From: JAGGAG01 sp964638035
GTDB taxonomy: Bacteria > Gemmatimonadota > Gemmatimonadetes > Gemmatimonadales > GWC2-71-9
Assembly: GCA_964638035.1 (NCBI GenBank)
Contig: CAZWXD010000033.1
Location: forward strand, 1-22,579
DNA: 22,579 nt
Reading direction: 5' to 3'
Shown: piece after piece, positions 1 through 7,868 of the stretch
Layout: every line of letters begins with the position of its first letter
Position numbering within the stretch: the first letter of the stretch is position 1
Position numbers and translations under genes: made by a program
The notes under the pieces: model-generated
What the model was told of the DNA's origin: nothing
Databases searched by the model: none
Seen by the model: only the letters and a program-made list of their open reading frames with translations

Positions 1-26
1 GCTTTTCCAGTCGCTCCGCAGGGACC

Positions 27-1958
27 ATGCAGGATTCTAACGTGATCTCCCCGCCAAGGCGTCCCGGCCTGCTCGCCCTTCTTGTCGGGCGCGCGGCCAT
101 TCCGGTGCTGGTGCTGGTGGTGCTGGCCGCCGGTGCCATCGTGTGGGCCACCGCCGGGCCCGCCGCGGCACACCTCACCTGGATGGCCGGCCTCGTGGTG
201 ACTGGTGCACCAGTAGTGCTGCGCACCATCCGGGGTGCCCTGCAGGGACGGTTCGCCGCCGACCTCGTCGCCGCCATGGCGATCGTGGGTGCCGTGCTGC
301 TGGGCCAGCCGGCGGCCGGCCTCGTAGTGGTGCTCATGCAGACGGGCGGCGAGTTCCTCGAGCGCTATGCGGAGGGACGCGCCACCCGTGCCGTCCACGA
401 ACTCGAGGCCCAGGCACCCCGCACGGCACACCTCATCGTGGGCGACGAGGTGCGTGAGGTCCCCGCCACGGCGGTGTCGGTGGGCGACATGCTGCTGGTG
501 CGGCCCGGCGAGATGATCCCGTGCGACGCCGTGGTGATCGATGGGCAGTCGGACGTGGACACCTCCCGCCTCACTGGCGAGCCGCTGCCCCGCCGGGCCG
601 TCGCCGGCGTGGCGGTACCCAGCGGCAGCCTCAACGGCAACGCGCCACTGCGCCTCCGGGCCACCGCCACGGCATCGGAGAGCCAGTACGAGCGCATTGT
701 CCAGCTGGTTCGGTCGGCGCAGGCCAGCAAGGCGCCGCTGCAGCGGGTGGCCGATCGCTACGCCACCTGGTTCACGCCCCTCACCATGGCCGTGTGCCTG
801 GCAGCATGGCTCGTGACGCGCGACACGACGCGCGTCCTCGCCATTCTCGTGGTGGCGACCCCGTGCCCCCTCATCCTGGCCGTGCCGGTGGCGATCATGG
901 GAGGGTTGAACCGCGCCGCACGGCAGCAGGTGCTCTTCCGCCACGGCACTGCCCTCGAGTACCTCGGCACCGTCACCGCCGGCGCCTTCGACAAGACCGG
1001 AACGCTCACCGAGGGCGAGCCACGGGTGGAGCAGGTCACCCCGGTAGCGGGAACCGAGGCAGATCGCGTGCTCGCATTGGCCGCAGCCGTGGAGGGGGGA
1101 TCGGGCCACCTCCTGGCCCGGTCGGTGGTGGATGCGGCACGTGACCGCCAACTCAGCGTGCCACCCGCACGCGACGTCACCGAGTGGCCCGGCCAGGGTG
1201 TCGAGGGCGTGGTGGATGGCCACGTGGTGAGCGTCGGGGGATGGGGCTTCGTGACCAGCCGGCACCCTGGCGCCGTGGCCGGGCTCGCGCCATTGCAGGC
1301 GGTGAGCGACGGCCTGCGTGCGTGGGTGGCGATCGATGGAGCAGGGGCCGGGATGATCGCCTATGCCGACCGCATGCGCCCGGGCCTCCCGGCGTTCTTT
1401 GCCCGCCTGCGCGCACTGGGTGTTCTCCGGCTGGTGCTGCTCTCGGGCGACGCGCAGGACAATGCCGATGCCGTGGCCCATGCGGCCGACCTCGATGAGG
1501 CACGGGGCGACCTGTTGCCGGGTGACAAGGTGCGCTACGTGCAGGAGATGCTGCAGGAGGGCGAGCGGGTGTTGATGGTGGGTGATGGCACCAACGACGC
1601 GCCCGCGCTCTCCACCGCCACCGTGGGAATCGCGCTGGCGCAGCATGGGGGAGGCGTGTCTGCCGAGGCAGCCGACGCTGTGCTGCTGTCGGAGGATCCC
1701 ACCAGGATCGCCGAGGCGATTGTCATCAGCCGCGAAACGATGCGGGTGGCGCGGGAGAGCATCTGGGTGGGCCTGGGCCTGAGCGGCATCGCGATGGGCT
1801 TCGCGGCCTTCGGCTACATCACGCCGGTGGTGGGTGCGCTCCTGCAGGAAGCGATCGACGTGGGGGTGATCCTCAACGCGCTCCGGGCCGCGCGCATCAG
1901 GCCTGGAGCAGCTCCAGTTGCGCACACGGCGCAAAGCTCATCCGGTGGTGGCAGGTGA
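27..1958 (+). CDS. Heavy-metal P1B-type ATPase, TPC-motif class, no N-terminal metal-binding domain
   Basis: Inner-membrane pump that would couple ATP hydrolysis to export of a metal ion. The 643-residue protein begins directly with membrane segments (about residues 18-42, 50-68 and 78-105), without an HMA or Cys-rich metal-binding domain. The actuator TGE is at 183-185. The transmembrane metal-site motif is T278-P279-C280 followed by Pro, in place of the CPC of copper, zinc and cadmium pumps. The phosphorylation motif DKTGT starts at D322, the hinge GDGTNDAP at 519-526, and two last membrane helices end the chain. In the nucleotide domain the usual His-Pro dipeptide reads H361-L362. The start follows GCAGGGACC. 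The gene may continue an operon from outside the window. The family call is secure; the metal is not known. TPCP motifs occur in P1B classes whose substrates are poorly defined. The 3' end overlaps rnhB on the other strand by 62 bases. Confidence 0.93.
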   Translation: MQDSNVISPPRRPGLLALLVGRAAIPVLVLVVLAAGAIVWATAGPAAAHLTWMAGLVVTGAPVVLRTIRGALQGRFAADLVAAMAIVGAVLLGQPAAGLVVVLMQTGGEFLERYAEGRATRAVHELEAQAPRTAHLIVGDEVREVPATAVSVGDMLLVRPGEMIPCDAVVIDGQSDVDTSRLTGEPLPRRAVAGVAVPSGSLNGNAPLRLRATATASESQYERIVQLVRSAQASKAPLQRVADRYATWFTPLTMAVCLAAWLVTRDTTRVLAILVVATPCPLILAVPVAIMGGLNRAARQQVLFRHGTALEYLGTVTAGAFDKTGTLTEGEPRVEQVTPVAGTEADRVLALAAAVEGGSGHLLARSVVDAARDRQLSVPPARDVTEWPGQGVEGVVDGHVVSVGGWGFVTSRHPGAVAGLAPLQAVSDGLRAWVAIDGAGAGMIAYADRMRPGLPAFFARLRALGVLRLVLLSGDAQDNADAVAHAADLDEARGDLLPGDKVRYVQEMLQEGERVLMVGDGTNDAPALSTATVGIALAQHGGGVSAEAADAVLLSEDPTRIAEAIVISRETMRVARESIWVGLGLSGIAMGFAAFGYITPVVGALLQEAIDVGVILNALRAARIRPGAAPVAHTAQSSSGGGR

Positions 1959-2532
1959 TGCCCTCGCGGCGCATGGCGTCGTGGTGCTCGTCGGTGCCGT
2001 AGCCCATGTTGGTGTGCCAGCCATAGCCGGGATGGCGGCGGGCCAGCCGCGTCATCAGCTCGTCGCGAACCTGCTTGGCCACGACACCCGCTGCGGCAAT
2101 CGAGGCGCACCAGGCGTCGCCATCCACCAGTGCATCGTGCGGATAGCCGATCTCTGGAAAGGGAAGGCCATCCACCAGCACCTGCCACCGTGCGAGCCCC
2201 GGCAGGGCCTTGCCGATGGCACGGCGCATGGCGAGTGCGGTGGCCACGCGGATGTTGAACCGGTCGATCTCGCGAACCGACGCGGCGGCCACGCTGATGC
2301 GAAGCGCCCGCTCGCGGATCCGTGGCAGGAGCTGGGCGCGCTGGCGGGCGCTCAGCAGCTTGGAGTCGCGGAGCCCGACGATGCGCCTGACATTGGGGGG
2401 AAACACGACGGCGGCGGCCACGACTGGCCCGGCCAGCGGCCCCCGCCCGGCTTCATCCACCCCAACCAGGACGCTGCCCGAGAGCCACCGCAACTGTTCC
2501 TGCTTGAGTGAAGGCCGGGGCTGGCGTGGCAT
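1897..2532 (-). CDS. rnhB: Ribonuclease HII
   Basis: Cytoplasmic endonuclease that cuts RNA in RNA-DNA hybrids and 5' of single ribonucleotides embedded in DNA. The 211 residues are a usual family length. The first signature, GVDEAGRGPLAGPVV, gives catalytic D26 and E27 and the ribose-sensing GRG at 29-31. The third acidic residue is D121 in VLVDG, and the fourth is probably D139 in VDGD. The C-terminal part has VAKQVRDELM at 151-160 and GYGT at 177-180. It is the last gene of a leftward cluster, 41 bases after the PLP decarboxylase gene. No clear ribosome binding site precedes the ATG, so it may depend on upstream translation. Its last 62 bases overlap the 3' end of the convergent P-type ATPase gene. 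Confidence 0.95.
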   Translation of the reverse strand: MPRQPRPSLKQEQLRWLSGSVLVGVDEAGRGPLAGPVVAAAVVFPPNVRRIVGLRDSKLLSARQRAQLLPRIRERALRISVAAASVREIDRFNIRVATALAMRRAIGKALPGLARWQVLVDGLPFPEIGYPHDALVDGDAWCASIAAAGVVAKQVRDELMTRLARRHPGYGWHTNMGYGTDEHHDAMRREGITCHHRMSFAPCAQLELLQA

Positions 2533-2573
2533 GGCCGGAAGCTAGTGCCACGACCGCACGGGTGAAGGGGCGC

Positions 2574-3953
2574 TCATACCCGCCTGGCCGCAGCAAGCAT
2601 GGCAGCCAGGCTCAGCTCCACGTCGGCGTCGGTGGTGGACCAGCACGAGACGCTGATGCGCATGGCGGTCCGTCCCTGCCACACGGTACCGCCGCACCAG
2701 CAGGTGCCGTCCTCCTGGATGGCGCGGATCACCGCCAAGGTGCGCTCGGGCGAACCGAACGAGACGAGCACCTGGTTGAGTACCACGTCATTCAGGACCT
2801 CGAAGCCCGCTGCGCCAAGGCCCTCGGCGAAGCGCCGTGCCTGCCGGCAGTTCCGCTCGATCATCTCTGCCACCCCACGCCGGCCAAGCGACCGGAGCGC
2901 GGCCCACACCTCAACCACCCGGGCCCGGCGCGACATCTCGGGGCCGAACCAGTGCGGGTCGCGAGCATCGCCCTTCACGAGGTAGGCTGCCGTCGCGGCC
3001 ATGGCGGCGTTCAGGTGGGCGCGCTCCCGCACGAAGGCGAGGCCGCAGTCATAGGGCACGTTGAGCCACTTGTGGCCATCGGTGGCGATGGAATCGGCCC
3101 GTGCGATGCCGGTCGTGAGCGGCCGCAATGCGGACGAGGCGGCAGCCCAGAGCCCGAAGGCGCCATCCACGTGAAGCCAAGCGCCAGTGCCAGCCACTCG
3201 CCTGGCCACGGCGTCGATGGGGTCGAAGGCGCCGGAGTTCACGTTGCCCGCCTGCACGCACACGATGGTCATCGGGCCAGGCTCGGGAAGCTCGTCGAGG
3301 CGCATCCGTCCCTGGCCGTCAACCGGAACCCGCACGACGCGCTCCCGCCCCATGCCAAGCAGGGTCAGCGCCTTGAGCACCGAGACGTGCACCTCGCCAC
3401 CGGCCACCACGGTGACCTCGGGGGCACCGAAGAGCCCACGCGCCTCCACGTCCCAGCCGGCGCGCGCGAGCAGCGCATGCCGCGCCGCGGCGAGCCCGGT
3501 GAGGTTGGCCATGGTGGCACCGGTGACAAACCCCACCTGCGTGCCCGACGGCAAGCCGAGGAGGTTGGTGAGCCACCCCTGCACCACCAACTCGAGCCGG
3601 GTGCAGAAGGGGCCGCCCACCTGCATCCCGACATTCTGGTCCCACGCCGTGGCCAGCATGCTGGCGCCGAGCGTGGCGGGAAGGGAGCCGCCAACCACGA
3701 ACCCGAAGTAGCGGGGCCCGGCCGACGCTACCGCCGCAGGTGAACCCAGGCGGTCGAGTTCGTCGAGTACCAGGGCGGGATCGACCGGGTCGTCCTGCAG
3801 CGGCTGGTCGATGGCCGCGGCGGCCTCGAGCGCTCCCGGTGTGGGCAGGATGGCGCGACTGCCCAGCGAGTCCAGGTATACCGCACTGCGTTGTGCCGCA
3901 TCGGCGAGGAGGGCGGCGGTGTCAGTCATCGTGGTTCCGGTTCGAGCCGTCAT
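2574..3953 (-). CDS. Pyridoxal-phosphate-dependent (group II) amino-acid decarboxylase-like protein
   Basis: Fold-type I PLP enzyme of the aromatic-amino-acid/glutamate decarboxylase family, which removes the alpha-carboxyl group of an amino acid. In the 459 residues, GATMAN at 145-150 is the cofactor-phosphate loop, H189 in GGEVHVS is the ring-stacking histidine, D263 in HVDGAFG contacts the pyridine nitrogen, and K295 in TDGHKW is the Schiff-base lysine. The C-terminal domain ends with RISVSCWSTTDADV, typical of this group. The substrate cannot be read from sequence, and related enzymes also include deaminating and lyase variants. The ATG at 3953 is taken as the start. A second ATG eight codons downstream (3929) is preceded by GGAACCACG and is equally plausible. 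The gene begins 12 bases after the nuclease gene and precedes rnhB, so co-transcription is likely. Confidence 0.88.
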   Translation of the reverse strand: MTARTGTTMTDTAALLADAAQRSAVYLDSLGSRAILPTPGALEAAAAIDQPLQDDPVDPALVLDELDRLGSPAAVASAGPRYFGFVVGGSLPATLGASMLATAWDQNVGMQVGGPFCTRLELVVQGWLTNLLGLPSGTQVGFVTGATMANLTGLAAARHALLARAGWDVEARGLFGAPEVTVVAGGEVHVSVLKALTLLGMGRERVVRVPVDGQGRMRLDELPEPGPMTIVCVQAGNVNSGAFDPIDAVARRVAGTGAWLHVDGAFGLWAAASSALRPLTTGIARADSIATDGHKWLNVPYDCGLAFVRERAHLNAAMAATAAYLVKGDARDPHWFGPEMSRRARVVEVWAALRSLGRRGVAEMIERNCRQARRFAEGLGAAGFEVLNDVVLNQVLVSFGSPERTLAVIRAIQEDGTCWCGGTVWQGRTAMRISVSCWSTTDADVELSLAAMLAAARRV

Positions 3954-3965
3954 GGGTAGCGAGCC

Positions 3966-4520
3966 TCAGTGTCCGCAGCTGCCCCGCCGGAACTGCGCCG
4001 GGGTGCAGGCGAAGCCGTCCGTAGCCCAGTGGCCGGCGTCCTGCGCTCGCGCGGCGCGCTGGGCCGCCCGAATGCTGGCTTCGTACCGGACGTTCGGCGG
4101 CACGGTGAAGGGCAGCGCCCAGCCTTCGCGCACCATGCGCAGGTTGAGCATCGAGCCATTGCGCCAGGCATAGGCGAGCACCCGTCCGTACTGGTCGCGC
4201 GGGCTCACGTCGGCCTCGAGCAGCAGGGTGTCGCCCACGCCGGCCATCGCCTTGAGGGCGCTGGCAGACCTGGGTCCGTGGGTGCTGTCGGCCAGCTCCG
4301 GAGCGTCAATGCCGGTGAGCCGCACCCGCAGGTTCTCCCGCCCCTGCCGGCAGCGAAGCGTGTCGCCATCAGAGATCCGGGTCACGACGCAGCTGGTGGT
4401 GGGCCCCACCGGTGCAATGGGCAGGCTGGCCTTGGTGCCACCACCCGGCGCCGCCTGCGCCATCGCGGCGCCGGGCACCATGACCAGGCAGCAGAGGATG
4501 CGCGCGCGTGTAGACCTCAC
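3966..4520 (-). CDS. Secreted staphylococcal-nuclease-like (thermonuclease) protein
   Basis: Calcium-dependent phosphodiesterase fold acting on DNA or RNA, probably outside the cytoplasm. Residues 1-23 look like a signal peptide (hydrophobic ILCCLVMVPGAA, then AQA). The SNase domain covers about 43-170. D53 in SDGDT and D72 match the calcium ligands, and R67, E75 (GIDAPE) and R113 (DQYGR) match the catalytic Arg, Glu, Arg set of micrococcal nuclease, so it should be active. A Cys-rich tail follows (C172, C182). The start is GTG at 4520, overlapping the upstream DUF2277 stop as GTGA, which implies translational coupling. The next gene begins 12 bases downstream. Confidence 0.9.
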   Translation of the reverse strand: MRSTRARILCCLVMVPGAAMAQAAPGGGTKASLPIAPVGPTTSCVVTRISDGDTLRCRQGRENLRVRLTGIDAPELADSTHGPRSASALKAMAGVGDTLLLEADVSPRDQYGRVLAYAWRNGSMLNLRMVREGWALPFTVPPNVRYEASIRAAQRAARAQDAGHWATDGFACTPAQFRRGSCGH

Positions 4521-4801
4521 GCCGTGCGTGGTGCACGGGGAAATCGCGCTTCCGATCGTGCCCTGGCCCGGGCCGCCTCGACCTCGCGGTCACGGGGTGG
4601 CGCGGTGGTCACGAGCGAGTCGAGCAGCGTCCGCGCCACGCCGGCAATGTCAGTGACCGCGTGGTTGAAGGCAGCTTCATTCGCCTTCGATGGCCGGGTG
4701 AAGCCGCACAACTTGCGCACGAACTGCAGGGATGCGTCGTGGATCTCGTCGTTGGTGACGGGCGGCTCGAAGTTGTGGAGGGTCTTGATGTTTCGGCACA
4801 T
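4517..4801 (-). CDS. DUF2277 family small protein
   Basis: Protein of 94 residues matching the DUF2277 family, whose members begin MCRNIKTL and contain FEPP, then GFTRPSKANEAAF, then a highly conserved TTAPPRDREVEA. All are present here in that order. No function is established that I know of. The chain is soluble, mostly helical in appearance and has no signal peptide. The ATG at 4801 is chosen because the family begins MCRN; an ATG four codons upstream (4813) is also in frame. GGA lies 7 bases before the chosen start. It is the first gene of the leftward cluster leading to the nuclease, decarboxylase and RNase HII genes. Confidence 0.88.
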   Translation of the reverse strand: MCRNIKTLHNFEPPVTNDEIHDASLQFVRKLCGFTRPSKANEAAFNHAVTDIAGVARTLLDSLVTTAPPRDREVEAARARARSEARFPRAPRTA

Positions 4802-4862
4802 GTCGGCATCCACCGCGCTGGAGTGGGCACCGGGCGATGCGGGGCCGCCCGGCAGGTACAGG

Positions 4863-4884
4863 AAGATACCGCCGGAACCGGCGG
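4863..4884 (-). promoter_or_regulatory. Candidate promoter with inverted repeat upstream of the DUF2277 operon
   Basis: Reading leftward, a 16-base perfect inverted repeat (CCGCCGG, two-base centre, CCGGCGG; 4869-4884) runs directly into TATCTT (4868-4863), a -10-like hexamer about 60 bases before the DUF2277 start. The repeat would lie in the spacer region, where a regulator could bind. No convincing -35 is visible. It sits between the divergent DUF2277 and exonuclease genes. Confidence 0.35.
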
Positions 4885-4935
4885 CGTTCCGGGCCCGCTT
4901 CTCGGCCGGGGCCTGGCACCCTACCCTTCCCCGTC

Positions 4936-5766
4936 ATGCAGGTCCACCTCATCGACGGCACCTACGAGCTGTTCCGCCATTTCTACGGTGCCCGGCGCTT
5001 CAACCAGGGCCTGGACCGCCCCATGGGTGCGGTCCAGGGTGTCCTGCACACCGTACTGGAGCACATCGAAGGCGGCGCCACTCACCTGGGCGTCGCCACC
5101 GATCATGTCATTGAGTCGTTTCGCAACGCGCTCTGGGCAGGCTACAAGACAGGCGAGGGCATCGACCCTGCGTTGTGGGCGCAGTTCCATCCCCTGGAAG
5201 ACGCGCTCGGCACGATCGGGGTCACAACCTGGCCCATGGTCGAGTTCGAGGCCGACGATGCACTGGCAGCGGCAGCGCACCTGGCCAGCCTGGATGGCCG
5301 CGTGGAGCAGGTGGCCATCTGGACGCCCGACAAGGACCTGGCTCAATGTGTGGCAGGCAACCGTGTGGTCCAGGTGGACCGCCGGGCCAAGGTCATCCGT
5401 GACGCGGCGGGCGTCAAGGAAAAGTTCGGGGTCGAACCGCGGCACATTCCCGACTGGCTCGCCCTCGTGGGTGACTCCGCCGATGGCTACCCTGGCATCC
5501 CCGGCATCGGCGCCAAGACCGCGGCACGGCTCATCGCTCGCCATGGCCCCATCGAGAGCTTTCCGCCATCGGTACTGGGTGACGCGCTGGGCGACGCGCT
5601 CCTCTTCAAGCAGCTCGCCACGCTCCGCACCGATATTCCGCTCTTCGGCGATGTGGACGAGCTGCGGTGGCGCGGCCCGTCACCAGGCGTGGCGCGGCTG
5701 GCCCAGGCACTGGGCGACGAGCGGCTGGTGCGACGCATCGAGGCGCTGGTGCAGCGCAACCCGTGA
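4936..5766 (+). CDS. Stand-alone 5'-3' exonuclease (flap-endonuclease family)
   Basis: Metal-dependent nuclease equivalent to the N-terminal domain of DNA polymerase I, here 276 residues with no polymerase part. The acidic metal-site residues are visible in order: D7 (HLIDG), E105, D107 and D108 (FEADDA), D132 and D134 (TPDKDL), and D180 and D183 (VGDSADG). A helix-hairpin-helix-like DNA-binding stretch, GIPGIGAKTAARL, follows at 187-199. Expected roles are flap or primer removal and repair. The start is ATG at 4936 because homology begins with this MQVHLIDG; the in-frame extension up to 4837 is Arg/Pro-rich and looks non-coding. No Shine-Dalgarno sequence is seen (CTACCCTTCCCCGTC precedes the ATG). 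The stop is only 3 bases from the stop of the convergent aldolase gene. Confidence 0.9.
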   Translation: MQVHLIDGTYELFRHFYGARRFNQGLDRPMGAVQGVLHTVLEHIEGGATHLGVATDHVIESFRNALWAGYKTGEGIDPALWAQFHPLEDALGTIGVTTWPMVEFEADDALAAAAHLASLDGRVEQVAIWTPDKDLAQCVAGNRVVQVDRRAKVIRDAAGVKEKFGVEPRHIPDWLALVGDSADGYPGIPGIGAKTAARLIARHGPIESFPPSVLGDALGDALLFKQLATLRTDIPLFGDVDELRWRGPSPGVARLAQALGDERLVRRIEALVQRNP

Positions 5767-5769
5767 GGC

Positions 5770-6831
5770 TCAGGCCAGCCAGCGGTCGCGGTTGGCCTGC
5801 ACGAAGGCGTCGTCGGTAAGGTGGGGATACGCCGTGAGCACCCGGTCTATCTCGCGAGCCTGGCCGGGTGAGAGGTTTTCGGCTGGGTCGAGGCACCAGC
5901 GTCCGGCCAGCAGGCCCTGGCGCCGCAGCACCTCGTGAATGCCGGGGATGCACCCACGAAACCGGTTCGCGGCATCGAAGATGGCACCGTTGGCGTCGGT
6001 GGTCTCACATGCCAGGCGCAGCAGTGCCGGTGACATTCCCCGCTCCGCCTCGCGCCTGGCGCGCTCCACCAGGAGCACCGCGTTCCGGGTCCAGTACGCC
6101 CAGTGGCCGAGCAGTCCGCCCACCATGCGCACCGTGCGGCCCCCGCCGGCGGTAGCGCGGGTGTCAGCGTGCACCGTCAACAGGTCGCCCACGATGTTGT
6201 CATCGTTGCCGGTGTACAGCGCCACCTCGCCGGCACGCCCCGCCTCGATGACGCCCCGCACCACGTCGAGTGTGGCATAGCGGTCAAAGGGCGCCACCTT
6301 GATCGCCACTGCTGCGTCGAGCTCGGCGAAGCGACGCCAGAACCCCGACCGGAGCACGCGCCCACCCACCGCAGGTTGCAGGTAGAACCCCATGAGCGGC
6401 ATCACCGTACCAACGGCCTTGCAATGGGCGATGAGTTCGGCGGTGGTGGCACGAGGCAGCTGGGCCAGGCTGAGCAGGGCCACATCGTAGCCCAGGTCGC
6501 GCGCCACGGCGGCCTCACGTACAGCCTGCCTGGTGTGTCCCACCACGCCGGCAATGAGGATGGGCACCTGGGCCCGGCGATGGGCCCAGCGGTGTGCCGC
6601 TTCATGTGCCAGCTCGAGCACCGGGCGGTAGAGGCCGACCGATGGCTGGCGAATGGCGAACTGGGTGGTGTGCACCCCAACCGCGATGCCGCCGGCACCG
6701 GCATCGATGTAGTAGCGGGTCAGGGCGCGCTGCCTGCGCTCGTCGAGCCGCCGTCGCGCCGTGAGTGCGAGCGGATGCGCGGGAATCGCCATGCCGCGCC
6801 CGAGGAGGTGGCGAAGCTGGGCGATGGTCAG
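5770..6831 (-). CDS. DapA-family (class I aldolase, TIM-barrel) protein of unknown substrate
   Basis: Member of the dihydrodipicolinate synthase/N-acetylneuraminate lyase superfamily, which forms a Schiff base with a keto-acid. Counting from the CTG at 6831 (353 residues), the Schiff-base lysine is K178 in AIKVAPF and the assisting tyrosine is Y150 in GFYLQP. AGAGGIAVG and HTTQF mark the first strands. The first ATG is at 6792, but it begins at MAIPAHPLAL, inside the region where the family starts its first strand. The 13 codons before it read TIAQLRHLLGRG after the initiator, a plausible N-terminal helix. No ATG, GTG or TTG lies close upstream, and a CTG at 6831 overlaps the TGA of the preceding gene. 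A conservative annotation would start at 6792. Last gene of the Uma2-epimerase-aldolase cluster. It is not expected to be the true lysine-pathway DapA, because the active-site surroundings differ. Confidence 0.82.
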   Translation of the reverse strand: MTIAQLRHLLGRGMAIPAHPLALTARRRLDERRQRALTRYYIDAGAGGIAVGVHTTQFAIRQPSVGLYRPVLELAHEAAHRWAHRRAQVPILIAGVVGHTRQAVREAAVARDLGYDVALLSLAQLPRATTAELIAHCKAVGTVMPLMGFYLQPAVGGRVLRSGFWRRFAELDAAVAIKVAPFDRYATLDVVRGVIEAGRAGEVALYTGNDDNIVGDLLTVHADTRATAGGGRTVRMVGGLLGHWAYWTRNAVLLVERARREAERGMSPALLRLACETTDANGAIFDAANRFRGCIPGIHEVLRRQGLLAGRWCLDPAENLSPGQAREIDRVLTAYPHLTDDAFVQANRDRWLA

Positions 6832-7868
6832 AAGCGGCCGTCCCGTGCGTCGTAGTGGGTGGGCTTGCCCAGGGAGGGTCCTCCTGCCGCTGCCCAGCTG
6901 GCCACATGCTCGATCATGGCGTCGAGTGATACCTCCGGGGCGCCGAAGCGCTCCTCCATCAGGTGTGCATCACTCAGGAGCGCGGTGGGCGCTTCGCGTC
7001 CCGTGAACTCCGGCGCCACGTCGAGGTGGCGGCCAAGGGCCAGGGCGAGGTCGCGCACCCGGATCGCCGGGCGCCCCGTCACGTTCAGCACGAAGGGGGG
7101 CGAGGCCGCATGGCGCAGGGCCCGGAGCGCCACGGCATTGGCATCGCGTTGCCAGATCACGTTCACCCAGCCCATGGTGAGGTCGACCGGTTGGCGCGAC
7201 AGGATACGGTCGGCGATGTCACGAAGCACGCCGTAGCGTGGCTCGATGGCGTAGTTGAGCCGGAGGATCGCCATCGGCGTGCCGTTGCGGCGGGAGAAGA
7301 ACTCCAGCACCCGCTCGCGCGCCAGGGCCGACTGGGCGTACTCACCCACCGGGCCTGTCGCATCGTGCTCAACGGGGCCCGCGCCGTCGGTGCTGCTCAG
7401 GGGATAGACGTTGCCGGTGGAGAACGCCACGATCCGCGCCGTCGCGAACCGCTCGGCCACCGCCCCGGGGAGCCATGCATTGATGGCCCAGGTGCGGGAC
7501 GCGTCGGTGGCGGTGCCGAACTTCTGCCCCACCATGTAGATGATGTTGGGAGCATCAGGGAGCGCCTGCAGGGCATCGCGATCCAGCAGGTCGGCCTGGA
7601 GCGTGTGCACCCCGTCGGCCTCGAGTACCGCGCGCAGCGATGGGTCGGTGAACCTCGCGACCGCCCACACCCTGCGTTCCTCGGCGGCACCAACCCTCTC
7701 ACCTTCGCCGCCGCCCGCCGCCAACGCCCGCACGGCCAGTCGCGTCAGGCTGGGGCCCATCTTCCCGCCGGCGCCCAGGACCAGGATGTCACCGGGGACG
7801 GCCGCAAGGTCTGTGACCAGCGCCGGGGTGGGCTCCGAGAGGAGCTGTTCGAGGCCGCGCTCGTCAAT
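6828..7868 (-). CDS. NAD-binding epimerase/dehydratase-like protein lacking the catalytic Lys
   Basis: Extended short-chain dehydrogenase-type protein of unknown substrate. The first ATG (7760) falls inside the nucleotide-binding loop: the preceding codons read DILVLGAGGK and only together with MGP complete the GxxGxxG motif. Coding must therefore begin upstream. The in-frame stretch back to a TGA at 7880 contains no ATG, GTG or TTG. The best candidate is ATT at 7868, overlapping the Uma2 stop and preceded by GAGGTGATC; a CTG at 7820 is the alternative. From ATT the protein has 346 residues. FSTGNVYP supplies the Ser/Thr region and GEYAQSA the active-site Tyr (Y177), but the Lys of YxxxK is Ala (A181), so ordinary SDR redox chemistry is doubtful. 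The downstream aldolase-like gene overlaps its stop, suggesting a common pathway. A conservative annotation would start at 7760. Confidence 0.82.
   Translation of the reverse strand: MDERGLEQLLSEPTPALVTDLAAVPGDILVLGAGGKMGPSLTRLAVRALAAGGGEGERVGAAEERRVWAVARFTDPSLRAVLEADGVHTLQADLLDRDALQALPDAPNIIYMVGQKFGTATDASRTWAINAWLPGAVAERFATARIVAFSTGNVYPLSSTDGAGPVEHDATGPVGEYAQSALARERVLEFFSRRNGTPMAILRLNYAIEPRYGVLRDIADRILSRQPVDLTMGWVNVIWQRDANAVALRALRHAASPPFVLNVTGRPAIRVRDLALALGRHLDVAPEFTGREAPTALLSDAHLMEERFGAPEVSLDAMIEHVASWAAAGGPSLGKPTHYDARDGRF

Noticed and set aside
2508..3743. 411-codon open frame on the plus strand
   Set aside because: Opposite the PLP decarboxylase gene, whose catalytic residues are intact; composition is His/Gly/Pro-rich shadow.
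4837..4935. N-terminal extension of the 5'-3' exonuclease
   Set aside because: The 33 extra residues are Arg/Pro/Gly-rich, unlike the family, whose N-terminus is the metal-binding strand at HLIDG.
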